In this document: positions 48,457-59,469 of the stretch, one piece after another
How the letters are laid out: every line of letters starts with the position of its first letter
Position numbering within the stretch: position 1 is the first letter of the stretch
Source: Deltaproteobacteria bacterium
GTDB taxonomy: Bacteria; Myxococcota_A; UBA9042; PHBI01; JACKFB01
DNA length: 64,000 nt
Assembly (NCBI GenBank): GCA_020632695.1
Contig: JACKFB010000021.1
Span: forward strand, 1-64,000
Direction of reading: 5' to 3'
Notes under the pieces: model-generated
Databases searched by the model: none
Told to the model about the DNA's origin: nothing
Seen by the model: only the letters and a program-made list of their open reading frames with translations
Position numbers and translations under genes: made by a program

Positions 48457-50034
48457 ATGCTCGATGTCTATCTGCTCCACGTCGGCTTCGAGATCTCGCT
48501 CGCCTATCGCTGCCTCGAAGGCTACGCGCGCCGCGATCCCCGCATCGACGCCGAGGTGCGCTTCTTCCGGCGCGAGCTCCGCATGGAGCAGTTCATGGCC
48601 ACGGGGCTGCGGGTCAACGACTTCGCCCCCTTCTCGGAGAGCGAGCGCGCCCTGGCCGAGCTGCGCGAGCGCCGCCCCGCCGTGCTGGGGGTGTCGTGCT
48701 ACATCTGGAACTCCACGGCGATGCTGACCTTCTGCCAGCGCGCCAAGGCGCTGGTGCCCGACCTGCTCGTGGTCGCCGGCGGGCCCGACGTCGGCAACCG
48801 CCCCGAGGACGTGCTGCAGCGGTGGCCGGCCGTGGACGTGGTCGTCCAGGGCGAGGCGGAGGAGACCTTCGCCGAGCTGCTGCGCCTGATGCTCGACGGC
48901 CGGCGGGACGCCCTGGCGGGCCTGGCCGGCACGACCACCCGAGGCGAGGACGGCGCCCTGGTCCGCGGCCCCTGGCGCCCCCCGCTGGAGAACCTGGACC
49001 TCATCCCCTCGCCCTACGACGACGAGCTGGACCGCGAGGACCCGGCGCTGTCGCGCTACGATCGCTCGGTGGTCTACGAGACCCTGCGCGGCTGCGTCTT
49101 CGACTGCGCGTTCTGCCTCTACGGCCAGACCCGCCACCGCAAGTTCGACGACCAGCGCGTCATCCGGGATCTCAGCCGCCTGGTCAGCGCCGGCTACGAC
49201 GTGCAGGTGGTCGACCCCATCTTCGGCCTCAACAAGAAGCGCACCAAGGTGATCCTCGAGGCGCTGGCCGCGCTCGAGGCGCCGGGCGGGCTGCGCATCG
49301 AGAGCTACGCCGAGCTGCTGGACCGCGAGACCGCCGAACTCTACAAGCGCGCGAACGTCAAGCAGATCGGCCTGGGGCTCCAGACCATCGAGGAGGAGTC
49401 CCTCCAGGAGATGGACCGCCGCTTCAAGCTGGAGCGCTTCCAGGAGAACCTGGCGCACCTCGACGACCTGGAGCTCGAGTACTACGTCGACGTCATCTAC
49501 GGCCTGCCCAAGTCGGACTACCAGGGCTTCCGCCGCACCATCGACTTCGTGCTGGGCAGCTTCCCCCACGCCGACATCGAGATCTACCGCCTGCTGGCGC
49601 TGCCGGGCACCCGCTACCACGCCGAGGCCGACAAGTACGGGCTGGCCTTCTCGCCCGAGCCGCCCTACGAGACCTACGGCTGCGAGACCTTCTCCTACGA
49701 AGACATCATGCGCGCCCACCGGGTGGCCCACGTCTACAAGATGCTGCGGGGCGGCCTGCGCCAGGTGTGGCGCCTGTCCGCGGTGTGGAAGCGCCACTAC
49801 GACGGCAGCGCAGTGGCCTTCCTGGAGGACTTCGCCGACTGGCTCGAGCAGTCGCGCGTCCTGGACTTCCTGTCCACCCACGCCCTGACCGAGACCAGCT
49901 TCCTGCTCAACAGCAAGCTCGCCGAGTTCCTCGAGGCCCGAGGCTACGCCCGCGTCGAGGACGAGCCATCATCGGGCGCACCGACACCGCCCGAGCCCGC
50001 CGACCGCCGCTCCCAGCCGGGCGTCATCGCGTGA
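48457..50034 (+). CDS. Radical SAM protein with degenerate B12-binding domain
   Basis: This 525-residue enzyme has an N-terminal cobalamin-binding-type Rossmann region (LLVVAGGPDVGNRPEDVL). That region lacks the DxHxxG motif needed for base-off B12 ligation. A radical SAM core follows, with GCVFDCAFC (Cys213, 217, 220), and then QIGLGLQTIEEESLQEMDRR. Families of this shape act in lipid, tetrapyrrole or natural-product methylation and rearrangement. The substrate is unknown. The C-terminal 150 residues have no familiar motif. It faces away from the TPR gene and stands alone. Confidence 0.85.
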   Translation: MLDVYLLHVGFEISLAYRCLEGYARRDPRIDAEVRFFRRELRMEQFMATGLRVNDFAPFSESERALAELRERRPAVLGVSCYIWNSTAMLTFCQRAKALVPDLLVVAGGPDVGNRPEDVLQRWPAVDVVVQGEAEETFAELLRLMLDGRRDALAGLAGTTTRGEDGALVRGPWRPPLENLDLIPSPYDDELDREDPALSRYDRSVVYETLRGCVFDCAFCLYGQTRHRKFDDQRVIRDLSRLVSAGYDVQVVDPIFGLNKKRTKVILEALAALEAPGGLRIESYAELLDRETAELYKRANVKQIGLGLQTIEEESLQEMDRRFKLERFQENLAHLDDLELEYYVDVIYGLPKSDYQGFRRTIDFVLGSFPHADIEIYRLLALPGTRYHAEADKYGLAFSPEPPYETYGCETFSYEDIMRAHRVAHVYKMLRGGLRQVWRLSAVWKRHYDGSAVAFLEDFADWLEQSRVLDFLSTHALTETSFLLNSKLAEFLEARGYARVEDEPSSGAPTPPEPADRRSQPGVIA

Positions 50035-50382
50035 GGCCCTCCCCGGCGCGATGAGCGCCCCCTTCCCCGCGCCATGGAATGGTGCCATCGCCACGATGAC
50101 TCGCCCAACGCTGCGTCTGCTTTGAACCGGTCTGCGCTTCGAGGGCCTGGACGAGGCCCCCGCTTCGATGGGGTCCACGCGCATCCTCGGAGGGAGACAC
50201 CCTTCGAGGACACCCTGCCGCGTCTTCGAAGAGAGGGATTTGCCCCCGAGCACGCCCCTCCAGCGTCTTCGGAGCGCATCACCCCCTGCGGGCAACTCGA
50301 CGACCAGCGGCTCGGGCCGCGAGGCCGGGCGAAGACGCGGCTCCCCCGCCCGGGCGCGCCGCCGTCGCGGGCGGCCACAGCG
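50035..50382. other. Intergenic region with no feature seen
   Basis: This gap of about 350 bases between convergent genes looks less GC-rich than the surroundings. It contains scattered CTTCGA motifs and small inverted repeats such as TCTTCGAAGA. I see no gene, promoter or clear terminator. Confidence 0.4.
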
Positions 50383-51006
50383 TCAGCGGTCGTCGGGCGT
50401 CGCTTTAGCGATGGCGCGCTCCAAGTCCTCCATCAGACCGTCGAAACCGCGCGTCCGAATCGACTTCCTGAAGCTGGAGCGATAGTTACGCATGACGCTG
50501 ACATCACCGAGATACACGTCGACGATTCGGGGACCATCACCGCTATCGGCCAGAACCAGCCCCAACTCGTCCGCGCTTCCTTCGGCGTGCTCGAGTCGAG
50601 CGCGGACGATCACCGCTGCGCCTCGGGGCGAGGCCTCCCCCACGAGGAGCTGCAGCGGCCCGCACCGCTTCAACCGACCGAGGTAGCGTGCACGCATCAG
50701 GCGCTTGAATGCGTGTGAAAACCGGTCTCGCTGTTGGACGCTGAGCCGCTCCCAGTCCGCGCCAAGAGCTCCCCGCGACGCTGCGGCGAGGTCGCTCGTT
50801 GGCTCGAGCGCGATCTCCGCAGCCCGCGCCGAGCCCGTTGCGCCCGTGCAAGCCTTCTCGACGCGCCCTGCGATGTCGCGCGCCGCTGCCTTGGCGAGTT
50901 CCACGTCGGGCGCCGGCCGCCGGGGGTTGCCCGCCAACACCGGCCCCCCCGCCAGCATCACCCACGCGCACGCCGCGACCGCGCGAGAGCAGGCGTGTCC
51001 TACCAA
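50383..51006 (-). CDS. MlaC-like phospholipid-binding protein
   Basis: This 207-residue periplasmic protein resembles MlaC, the shuttle that carries phospholipids between the membranes. The end is characteristic: RGALGADWERLSVQQRDRFS, HAFKRLMRARYLGRL, IVDVYLGDVSVMRNYRSSFR and KSIRTRGFDGLMEDL. A signal peptide (residues 1-26, cleavage near VLAG) fits export. TTG 51006 is the likely start and overlaps the upstream stop by three bases; no ATG or GTG gives a full signal. No mlaDEF or mlaA gene is seen next to it. The upstream partner is an unrecognised lipoprotein. Confidence 0.75.
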   Translation of the reverse strand: MVGHACSRAVAACAWVMLAGGPVLAGNPRRPAPDVELAKAAARDIAGRVEKACTGATGSARAAEIALEPTSDLAAASRGALGADWERLSVQQRDRFSHAFKRLMRARYLGRLKRCGPLQLLVGEASPRGAAVIVRARLEHAEGSADELGLVLADSGDGPRIVDVYLGDVSVMRNYRSSFRKSIRTRGFDGLMEDLERAIAKATPDDR

Positions 51007-52304
51007 GAACAGCCGGAGTGCGCCCGCGCCAGCCGGTCGAGCAACGGCTCGAAGAGCGGCCGTATGTCCTCCCATCGGTACCACTGGACCTTCCACGTTC
51101 GAGCGTCTGGATCCTGGTAGATGTTGGGCTGGAACCGCCCCCGCACCGTATCCTGGAAGAAGCCCTCCACCCAACTCCAGTAGTAATCCGTATAGGTCAC
51201 GCCGTCCCAGGTCCAAGTCTCCGACTCGACATCCATCGGGTCGAACTCGCTGGCTCGCGCATCAAACGGGTTGGTGAAGAGCTGACCGATGTCCATGTTG
51301 GTAGGCGGGCTGAGAAAGGGGAGCGCGACGACCTGAGTAAGCCCATCCCGGAACGCCTTCGTGATGTCCCGATAGCGCTCGAGCACCACCGGCTTGACCT
51401 GGCCCCACGCCAGCGGGGCTTGCGCGCTCGTCCCTTGCGCGACCAGCCCCGCGTCGAGCCCGTCGACCAGATCGCTGGCTGCCTTCACGAAGGCGTCTCT
51501 CGCCGCCAGGGCTCGCGCGCGACCCCGATCCTGCCGCAACACGAGGAAGTGGTCGTTGAACTCCGCGACTCGCTGCGTCGCCGACCTGGAGGTACCCAGA
51601 TGTTCGCGCGGTGAGAAGGCCCAGTCGTATGCGCCAAGCAGCAATAGCGCTCCCTTGACCATGCCAGCAACGCCCGAGAGGAGCGCCGCCTCCGCCTCGC
51701 CGAGGTCCAGGGTCCCGTCTATATAGATGAGACTGCCTGGAACGCGCAGGCGCACAGGCCCACCGTCGCGTGCCGCCGCCAAGTCCGCGATGATCGCATC
51801 GAGCGCCGGGATCAGCCCATCGAGCTTGTCCACGAGCACATCGCCGTTCACGCCGGGCGGAATGGCTTGCATGAAGTCAGGTAGGCTGCCGATGTCGGTC
51901 CATGGCATGCCACCGAGCATCGAGTCCATGGCGAGGCCGCAGTCGCTTCCTGTGGCCAACTGCGCGAAGACACCGCCCGCGCCGAGAGCGACCCAGGTCC
52001 GCAGGGGCGGTCGGCCTAGGTAGGCGAGCGCGTCCGTGGCCGCCGGGTCTTCTGCGAGCAGCAGGAAGCGCGTCAGGCCCAGCGCCAGCGCAGCCTCGGC
52101 AGATCGAGGATCGCTCTGTCGCGCCGCGATCATGTGCGGGAGGGCTGTTTGCGGGCGGCTGGCGCCCAACTCGGCGAGTCCCGCGGTGAGGCTCGCGGCC
52201 GCAGTGACGCTGTCGGGCCCCGGCGGAGACACCGAGAAGGTCGTCGTTGAGTCAGAACAGGCGCCAATCAACGCGGCCATGGAGAGAACTACTAGAACCC
52301 GCAT
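51000..52304 (-). CDS. Lipoprotein of unknown function, possible TPR-like N-terminal part
   Basis: This 434-residue protein has a lipobox IGAC at Cys17. Residues 30-120 are helical and Ala-rich (TALPHMIAARQSDPRSAEAAL). The rest has no recognised domain, with hydrophobic stretches (AEAALLSGVAGMVKGALLLLG) and a C-terminal WYRWEDIRPLFEPLLDRLAR. It overlaps the MlaC-like gene and so should be coexpressed. It might load or receive lipid at the outer membrane, but that is only inferred from the neighbour. Codon choice looks slightly less GC-rich than flanking genes. Confidence 0.7.
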   Translation of the reverse strand: MRVLVVLSMAALIGACSDSTTTFSVSPPGPDSVTAAASLTAGLAELGASRPQTALPHMIAARQSDPRSAEAALALGLTRFLLLAEDPAATDALAYLGRPPLRTWVALGAGGVFAQLATGSDCGLAMDSMLGGMPWTDIGSLPDFMQAIPPGVNGDVLVDKLDGLIPALDAIIADLAAARDGGPVRLRVPGSLIYIDGTLDLGEAEAALLSGVAGMVKGALLLLGAYDWAFSPREHLGTSRSATQRVAEFNDHFLVLRQDRGRARALAARDAFVKAASDLVDGLDAGLVAQGTSAQAPLAWGQVKPVVLERYRDITKAFRDGLTQVVALPFLSPPTNMDIGQLFTNPFDARASEFDPMDVESETWTWDGVTYTDYYWSWVEGFFQDTVRGRFQPNIYQDPDARTWKVQWYRWEDIRPLFEPLLDRLARAHSGCSW

Positions 52305-52766
52305 GTAACCGCTCCGGTTGACACGGTGGCGACAGCGTTGGGGCATACCACGCCCAAGGAGGCTGAACAAGGCAGGCAGGCGCGTCCAAGAGCACAGCGT
52401 CAGCTGGTGGCGCAGAGGTTCACGCCGCGGTCTCGACCGTGGGCGGAGCCGGCGGGCGGACCGCCCGCTTGCCGTGCCACACACGGGGCACCTTGCCCCG
52501 CCGTGCCGCCGTCGGGCGACAGGAGGCGGAGCTTCGGCCGTGGGGTCCCGAGGCCGCCGGGCTCCTGAGGGCGCGGCCGTCGGCGGCTCCGGGGCGCTCG
52601 TCGCCACGCTGGCTCGGATGCTGCATCACCCGTGGGCTCACGAAGCGCACACGAGCCGCCGATCGGCCGCAGGCGCGCCCCAGCCCCTGAGGCGTCGCCG
52701 TGGTTGCCGGCCCATCGGGTGGCCCGCGCGGCCAGGCGAGGCTCGAGCAGGAGAAGGGAGCGGTCA
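52305..52766. promoter_or_regulatory. Upstream region of the trehalose-glycogen operon with hairpins
   Basis: A perfect TTGACA (52318-52323) on the plus strand could be a -35 box, but no good -10 box follows. Two adjacent hairpins occur: GCGGGCGG-A-CCGCCCGC (52452-52468) and CGGGGCA-CCT-TGCCCCG (52484-52500), the second flanked by GCCGTGCC direct repeats. These may be a terminator or an attenuator in the leader of the downstream operon. No gene is seen. Confidence 0.4.
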
Positions 52767-55700
52767 GTGGGCGGCAAGGATGGGGCGCAGGAGGCGCCGC
52801 GGATCTACAACCTGTTCCCGCTGCTGGCGGGGGATGTCGAGGGCTGGAAGAGCCACCTGCCGCGCATCGCCGAGATGGGCTTCAACTGGGTCTACCTGAA
52901 CCCGGTGCACGCCTCGGGGATGTCGGGGTCGCTCTACGCGCAGAAGGACCACTACCGGCTCGACCCGCGCTTCCGGGGCGAGCTCGAGGGCAGCGACGAC
53001 GAGCTGCTGGCGGGGTTCTGCGCGGCCGCGGCCGAGCACGGCCTGTCGGTGATGCTGGACCTGGTCGTCAACCACACGGCCAAGGACAGCCCGCTCGTCG
53101 AGGAGCACCCGCGCTGGTACGCCTGGGAGGAAGGCGAGGTCGCCTCGGCGTCGGCGGTGGATCCGGTCGACGGCCACGTCACGGTGTGGGGCGATCTGGC
53201 CGAGCTGGACTACGGCGAGCGCCCGGAGCGCGACGCCATCGTCCAGTACTGGCGCGAGCTGGTCCGCCACCAGCTCGGCCTGGGCGTGCGGGGATTTCGC
53301 TGCGACGCGGCCTACAAGGTGCCCGGCGTCGTGTGGCGGCAGATCATCGGCGCCGCCCGTGAGGTCCGCCCCGAGGTGCTCTTCGTGGCCGAGACCCTGG
53401 GCTGCGCGCCCCAGCAGGTGCGGCAGCTCAGCCCGGCCGGCTTCGACTACCTGTTCAACTCGTCGAAGTGGTGGGACTTCCGCGCCGACTGGCTGCTCGA
53501 GCAGTACGACCTCTTCCGCGGCATCGCGCCGTCTCTGAGCTTCCCCGAGAGCCACGACACCGAGCGGCTGCCGGCCGAGCTGGCCGCGCAGGGGGTGACC
53601 GACCCGGCGCGGGTCGAGCGGGCCTGCCGTCAGCGGCTGCGCTTCGCCGCCTTCTTCTCGAGCGGCTGGATGATGCCGATGGGCTTCGAGTACGGATTCG
53701 AACGCCCGCTGCACGTCGTCCGAACCACCCCCGACCAGTGGGAGCAGCAGCGCGCGGCCAGCCCCTTCGACCTGAGCGCCTGCGTCCGCGAGACCAACGC
53801 GCTGAAGGCGTCGCTGCCCATCCTCAACGAGGAGGGGCCGCAGGAGGCGACGTGGCCGAGCGGCGACGACGTGCTGGTGCTGAAGCGCTGGACCTGGGCC
53901 GAGGACGCCTGGGCGCGGGTGGTGGTGAACCTGGACCTTGACCGGGCGCGCGAGGTCGACTTCGAAGAGGCGGCTCAGGCGGTCGGGCCTCCGTCGGCGG
54001 GTCGCCAGCGGGCGCGACCGTCGCCCCCGACCACCCGAGCGCGGCTGGAGCCCGGCGAGGTGGCGCTCTTCGTGGCTCCGCCAGCGGCTCACGAGGACGC
54101 GGCCGGCGCCCCCCCCGCGGCGCGCAAGCGGCCGGCGCGGGCGCGGGTGGCGGTGAAGCTGCCCGCGGGCGTCGTGAGCCGACCGGTGCAGATCCAGAAC
54201 GTCCAGCCCTCGGTGGACGACGGCCGCTTCCCGGCGAAGCGCTCGGTGGGCGAGGTGCTGGAGGTGCAGTGCGAGATCGTGAAGGACGGCCACGACAAGC
54301 TCGCCGCCGTGCTGCTCATCCGCGAGGCGACCAGCGACCAGTGGCACGAGCTGCCGATGACCCTGGTGGAGCCGGGGCTGGATCTGTGGCGCTGCCGCAT
54401 GCCGCTGCGCGAGAACACGCGCTACTTCTACACGGTCGAGGCCTGGCCGGACGCCCTGGCCACCTGGCGCGACGAGGTGACCAAGAAGCGGGGCGCGGGC
54501 CAGGACGTCGCGCTCGAGCTGCGCGAGGGGCTGGAGCTGGTCGAGGCGGCCATCGGGCGCGCGGACGCGGCGGGGAAGAAGCGGCTGCGGGCGATGGTGA
54601 AGCGCTTCGAGGCCGGCGACGACGAGGCGCGGCTGGCGCTGCTGATGGGCGACGAGCTGCGGGAGTTGCTCGACGAGCACCCGGACCGCTCCATGGGCGC
54701 GCGCTACGATCGGGAGCTGGAGCTGGTGGTGGACCCGGCGCGGGCGCGTTTCGCCGCCTGGTACGAGATGTTTCCCCGCAGCCAGGGCGACGACCCCAAG
54801 CGCTCGGCCACCTTCGCCGACTGCGCGCGGCGGCTGCCCGAGGTGCGGCGGATGGGCTTCGACGTCGTGTACTTCGTGCCGATCCACCCCATCGGCCGGA
54901 GCCACCGCAAGGGCCCCCACAACACGCTGAACGCCGGGCCCGACGATCCCGGCAGCCCCTACGCCATCGGCTCGGCCGAGGGCGGACACAAGGCTGTGCA
55001 CCCGGAGCTCGGCACCCTCGACGACTTCCGCGAGTTCGTGAAGGAGGCCCGGCGCTTCGGCATGGAGGTCGCCCTGGACTTCGCCGTGCAGGCCAGCCCC
55101 GACCACCCCTGGATCCAGGAGCACCCGGAGTGGTTCCGCTTCCGGCCCGACGGGACGATCAAGTACGCCGAGAACCCGCCGAAGAAATACCAGGACATCG
55201 TCAACGTGGACTTCTACGGCAAGGGCCAACACGCCCTGTGGCAGGAGCTGCTGGACACCTTCCTGTTCTGGGTCGACCAGGGCGTGACCATCTTCCGCGT
55301 CGACAACCCGCACACCAAGCCGGTGCCCTTCTGGGAGTGGGTGATCCGGCAAGTGCAGACGCAGCATCCGCAGGTGCAGTTCCTGGCCGAGGCCTTCACC
55401 CGGCCGCCCATGCTGAAGCTGCTGGCCAAGGTGGGCTTCACCCAGAGCTACACCTACTTCACCTGGCGCAACTTCAAGGGCGAGCTCATCGACTACGGCC
55501 GGGAGCTGGCGCAGAGCGACTGCAAGGAGTACCTGCGCCCCAACTTCTTCACCTGCACCCCCGACATCCTGCCCCGCTTCCTGCAGACGGGCGGCCGACC
55601 GGCCTTCATGATCCGCGAGGTGCTGGCCGCCACGATGAGCCCGGTCTACGGTATCTACAACGGGTTCGAGCTGTGTGAGAACGCCGCGGTGCCGGGCAAG

Positions 55701-56144
55701 GAGGAGTATCTCGGCTCCGAGAAGTACGACTACAAGGTCTGGGACTGGGATCGCCCCGGCCACATCAAGGACTACATCGCGCGCGTCAATCGGGCTCGCG
55801 CGCGCAACCCGGCGCTGCAGTACCTGACCAATCTCCGCTTCCACACCGCCCACCACGACGACGTGATCTTCTATTCGAAGATGACCGAGGCCCGGGACAA
55901 CATGATCTTCGTGGTGGTGAACCTGAACCCCTTCGAGGCTCGCGGCGTCGACATCGAGTTCCCCCTGTGGGACATGGGCCTGGACGACGCACAGCCCTTC
56001 GCGGTCGAGGATCTGCTGAGTGGCCAGCGCCATCTGTGGCGCGGCTCGCGCCAGGGCGTGCACCTCGACCCGGGCCACAACCCCGCGGCCATCTACCGGG
56101 TGAGCCCCTGGCAGCAGGTCGAGTACCGCGACCCCTGCTCCTGA
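52767..56144 (+). CDS. glgE: GlgE maltosyltransferase fused to an N-terminal GH13 domain
   Basis: This 1125-residue protein has two alpha-amylase-type domains. The C-terminal part (about 490-1125) is GlgE, which extends alpha-1,4-glucan by transferring maltose from maltose-1-phosphate. It has DFAVQASPDHPW, nucleophile Asp846 in FRVDNPHTKP, acid/base Glu875 in AEAFTRPPM, and Asp933 in CTPDIL. The N-terminal part (about 1-430) is a second GH13 domain with an intact set: DLVVNHT, Asp180 in GFRCDA, Glu209 in VAETLG and Asp264 in PESHDTERL. Both could be active. GTG 52767 follows GGGAG by six bases. It is the first gene of the glycogen operon. Confidence 0.9.
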   Translation: MGGKDGAQEAPRIYNLFPLLAGDVEGWKSHLPRIAEMGFNWVYLNPVHASGMSGSLYAQKDHYRLDPRFRGELEGSDDELLAGFCAAAAEHGLSVMLDLVVNHTAKDSPLVEEHPRWYAWEEGEVASASAVDPVDGHVTVWGDLAELDYGERPERDAIVQYWRELVRHQLGLGVRGFRCDAAYKVPGVVWRQIIGAAREVRPEVLFVAETLGCAPQQVRQLSPAGFDYLFNSSKWWDFRADWLLEQYDLFRGIAPSLSFPESHDTERLPAELAAQGVTDPARVERACRQRLRFAAFFSSGWMMPMGFEYGFERPLHVVRTTPDQWEQQRAASPFDLSACVRETNALKASLPILNEEGPQEATWPSGDDVLVLKRWTWAEDAWARVVVNLDLDRAREVDFEEAAQAVGPPSAGRQRARPSPPTTRARLEPGEVALFVAPPAAHEDAAGAPPAARKRPARARVAVKLPAGVVSRPVQIQNVQPSVDDGRFPAKRSVGEVLEVQCEIVKDGHDKLAAVLLIREATSDQWHELPMTLVEPGLDLWRCRMPLRENTRYFYTVEAWPDALATWRDEVTKKRGAGQDVALELREGLELVEAAIGRADAAGKKRLRAMVKRFEAGDDEARLALLMGDELRELLDEHPDRSMGARYDRELELVVDPARARFAAWYEMFPRSQGDDPKRSATFADCARRLPEVRRMGFDVVYFVPIHPIGRSHRKGPHNTLNAGPDDPGSPYAIGSAEGGHKAVHPELGTLDDFREFVKEARRFGMEVALDFAVQASPDHPWIQEHPEWFRFRPDGTIKYAENPPKKYQDIVNVDFYGKGQHALWQELLDTFLFWVDQGVTIFRVDNPHTKPVPFWEWVIRQVQTQHPQVQFLAEAFTRPPMLKLLAKVGFTQSYTYFTWRNFKGELIDYGRELAQSDCKEYLRPNFFTCTPDILPRFLQTGGRPAFMIREVLAATMSPVYGIYNGFELCENAAVPGKEEYLGSEKYDYKVWDWDRPGHIKDYIARVNRARARNPALQYLTNLRFHTAHHDDVIFYSKMTEARDNMIFVVVNLNPFEARGVDIEFPLWDMGLDDAQPFAVEDLLSGQRHLWRGSRQGVHLDPGHNPAAIYRVSPWQQVEYRDPCS

Positions 56145-56170
56145 AGCGGACCGAGACGAGAGGACAAGCC

Positions 56171-59461
<3,291 letters not shown>

Positions 59462-59469
59462 GGACGCCC

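Noticed and set aside
52318..52899. Open frame upstream of glgE
   Set aside because: Arg/Ala-rich shadow sequence across hairpins and the start of glgE, with no ribosome site.
52764..56078. Long antisense open frame opposite glgE (about 1100 codons)
   Set aside because: GC-rich codon structure leaves the opposite strand open. The translation is Val/Leu/His/Gln/Arg-rich without motifs, whereas the plus strand encodes an intact GH13/GlgE protein.
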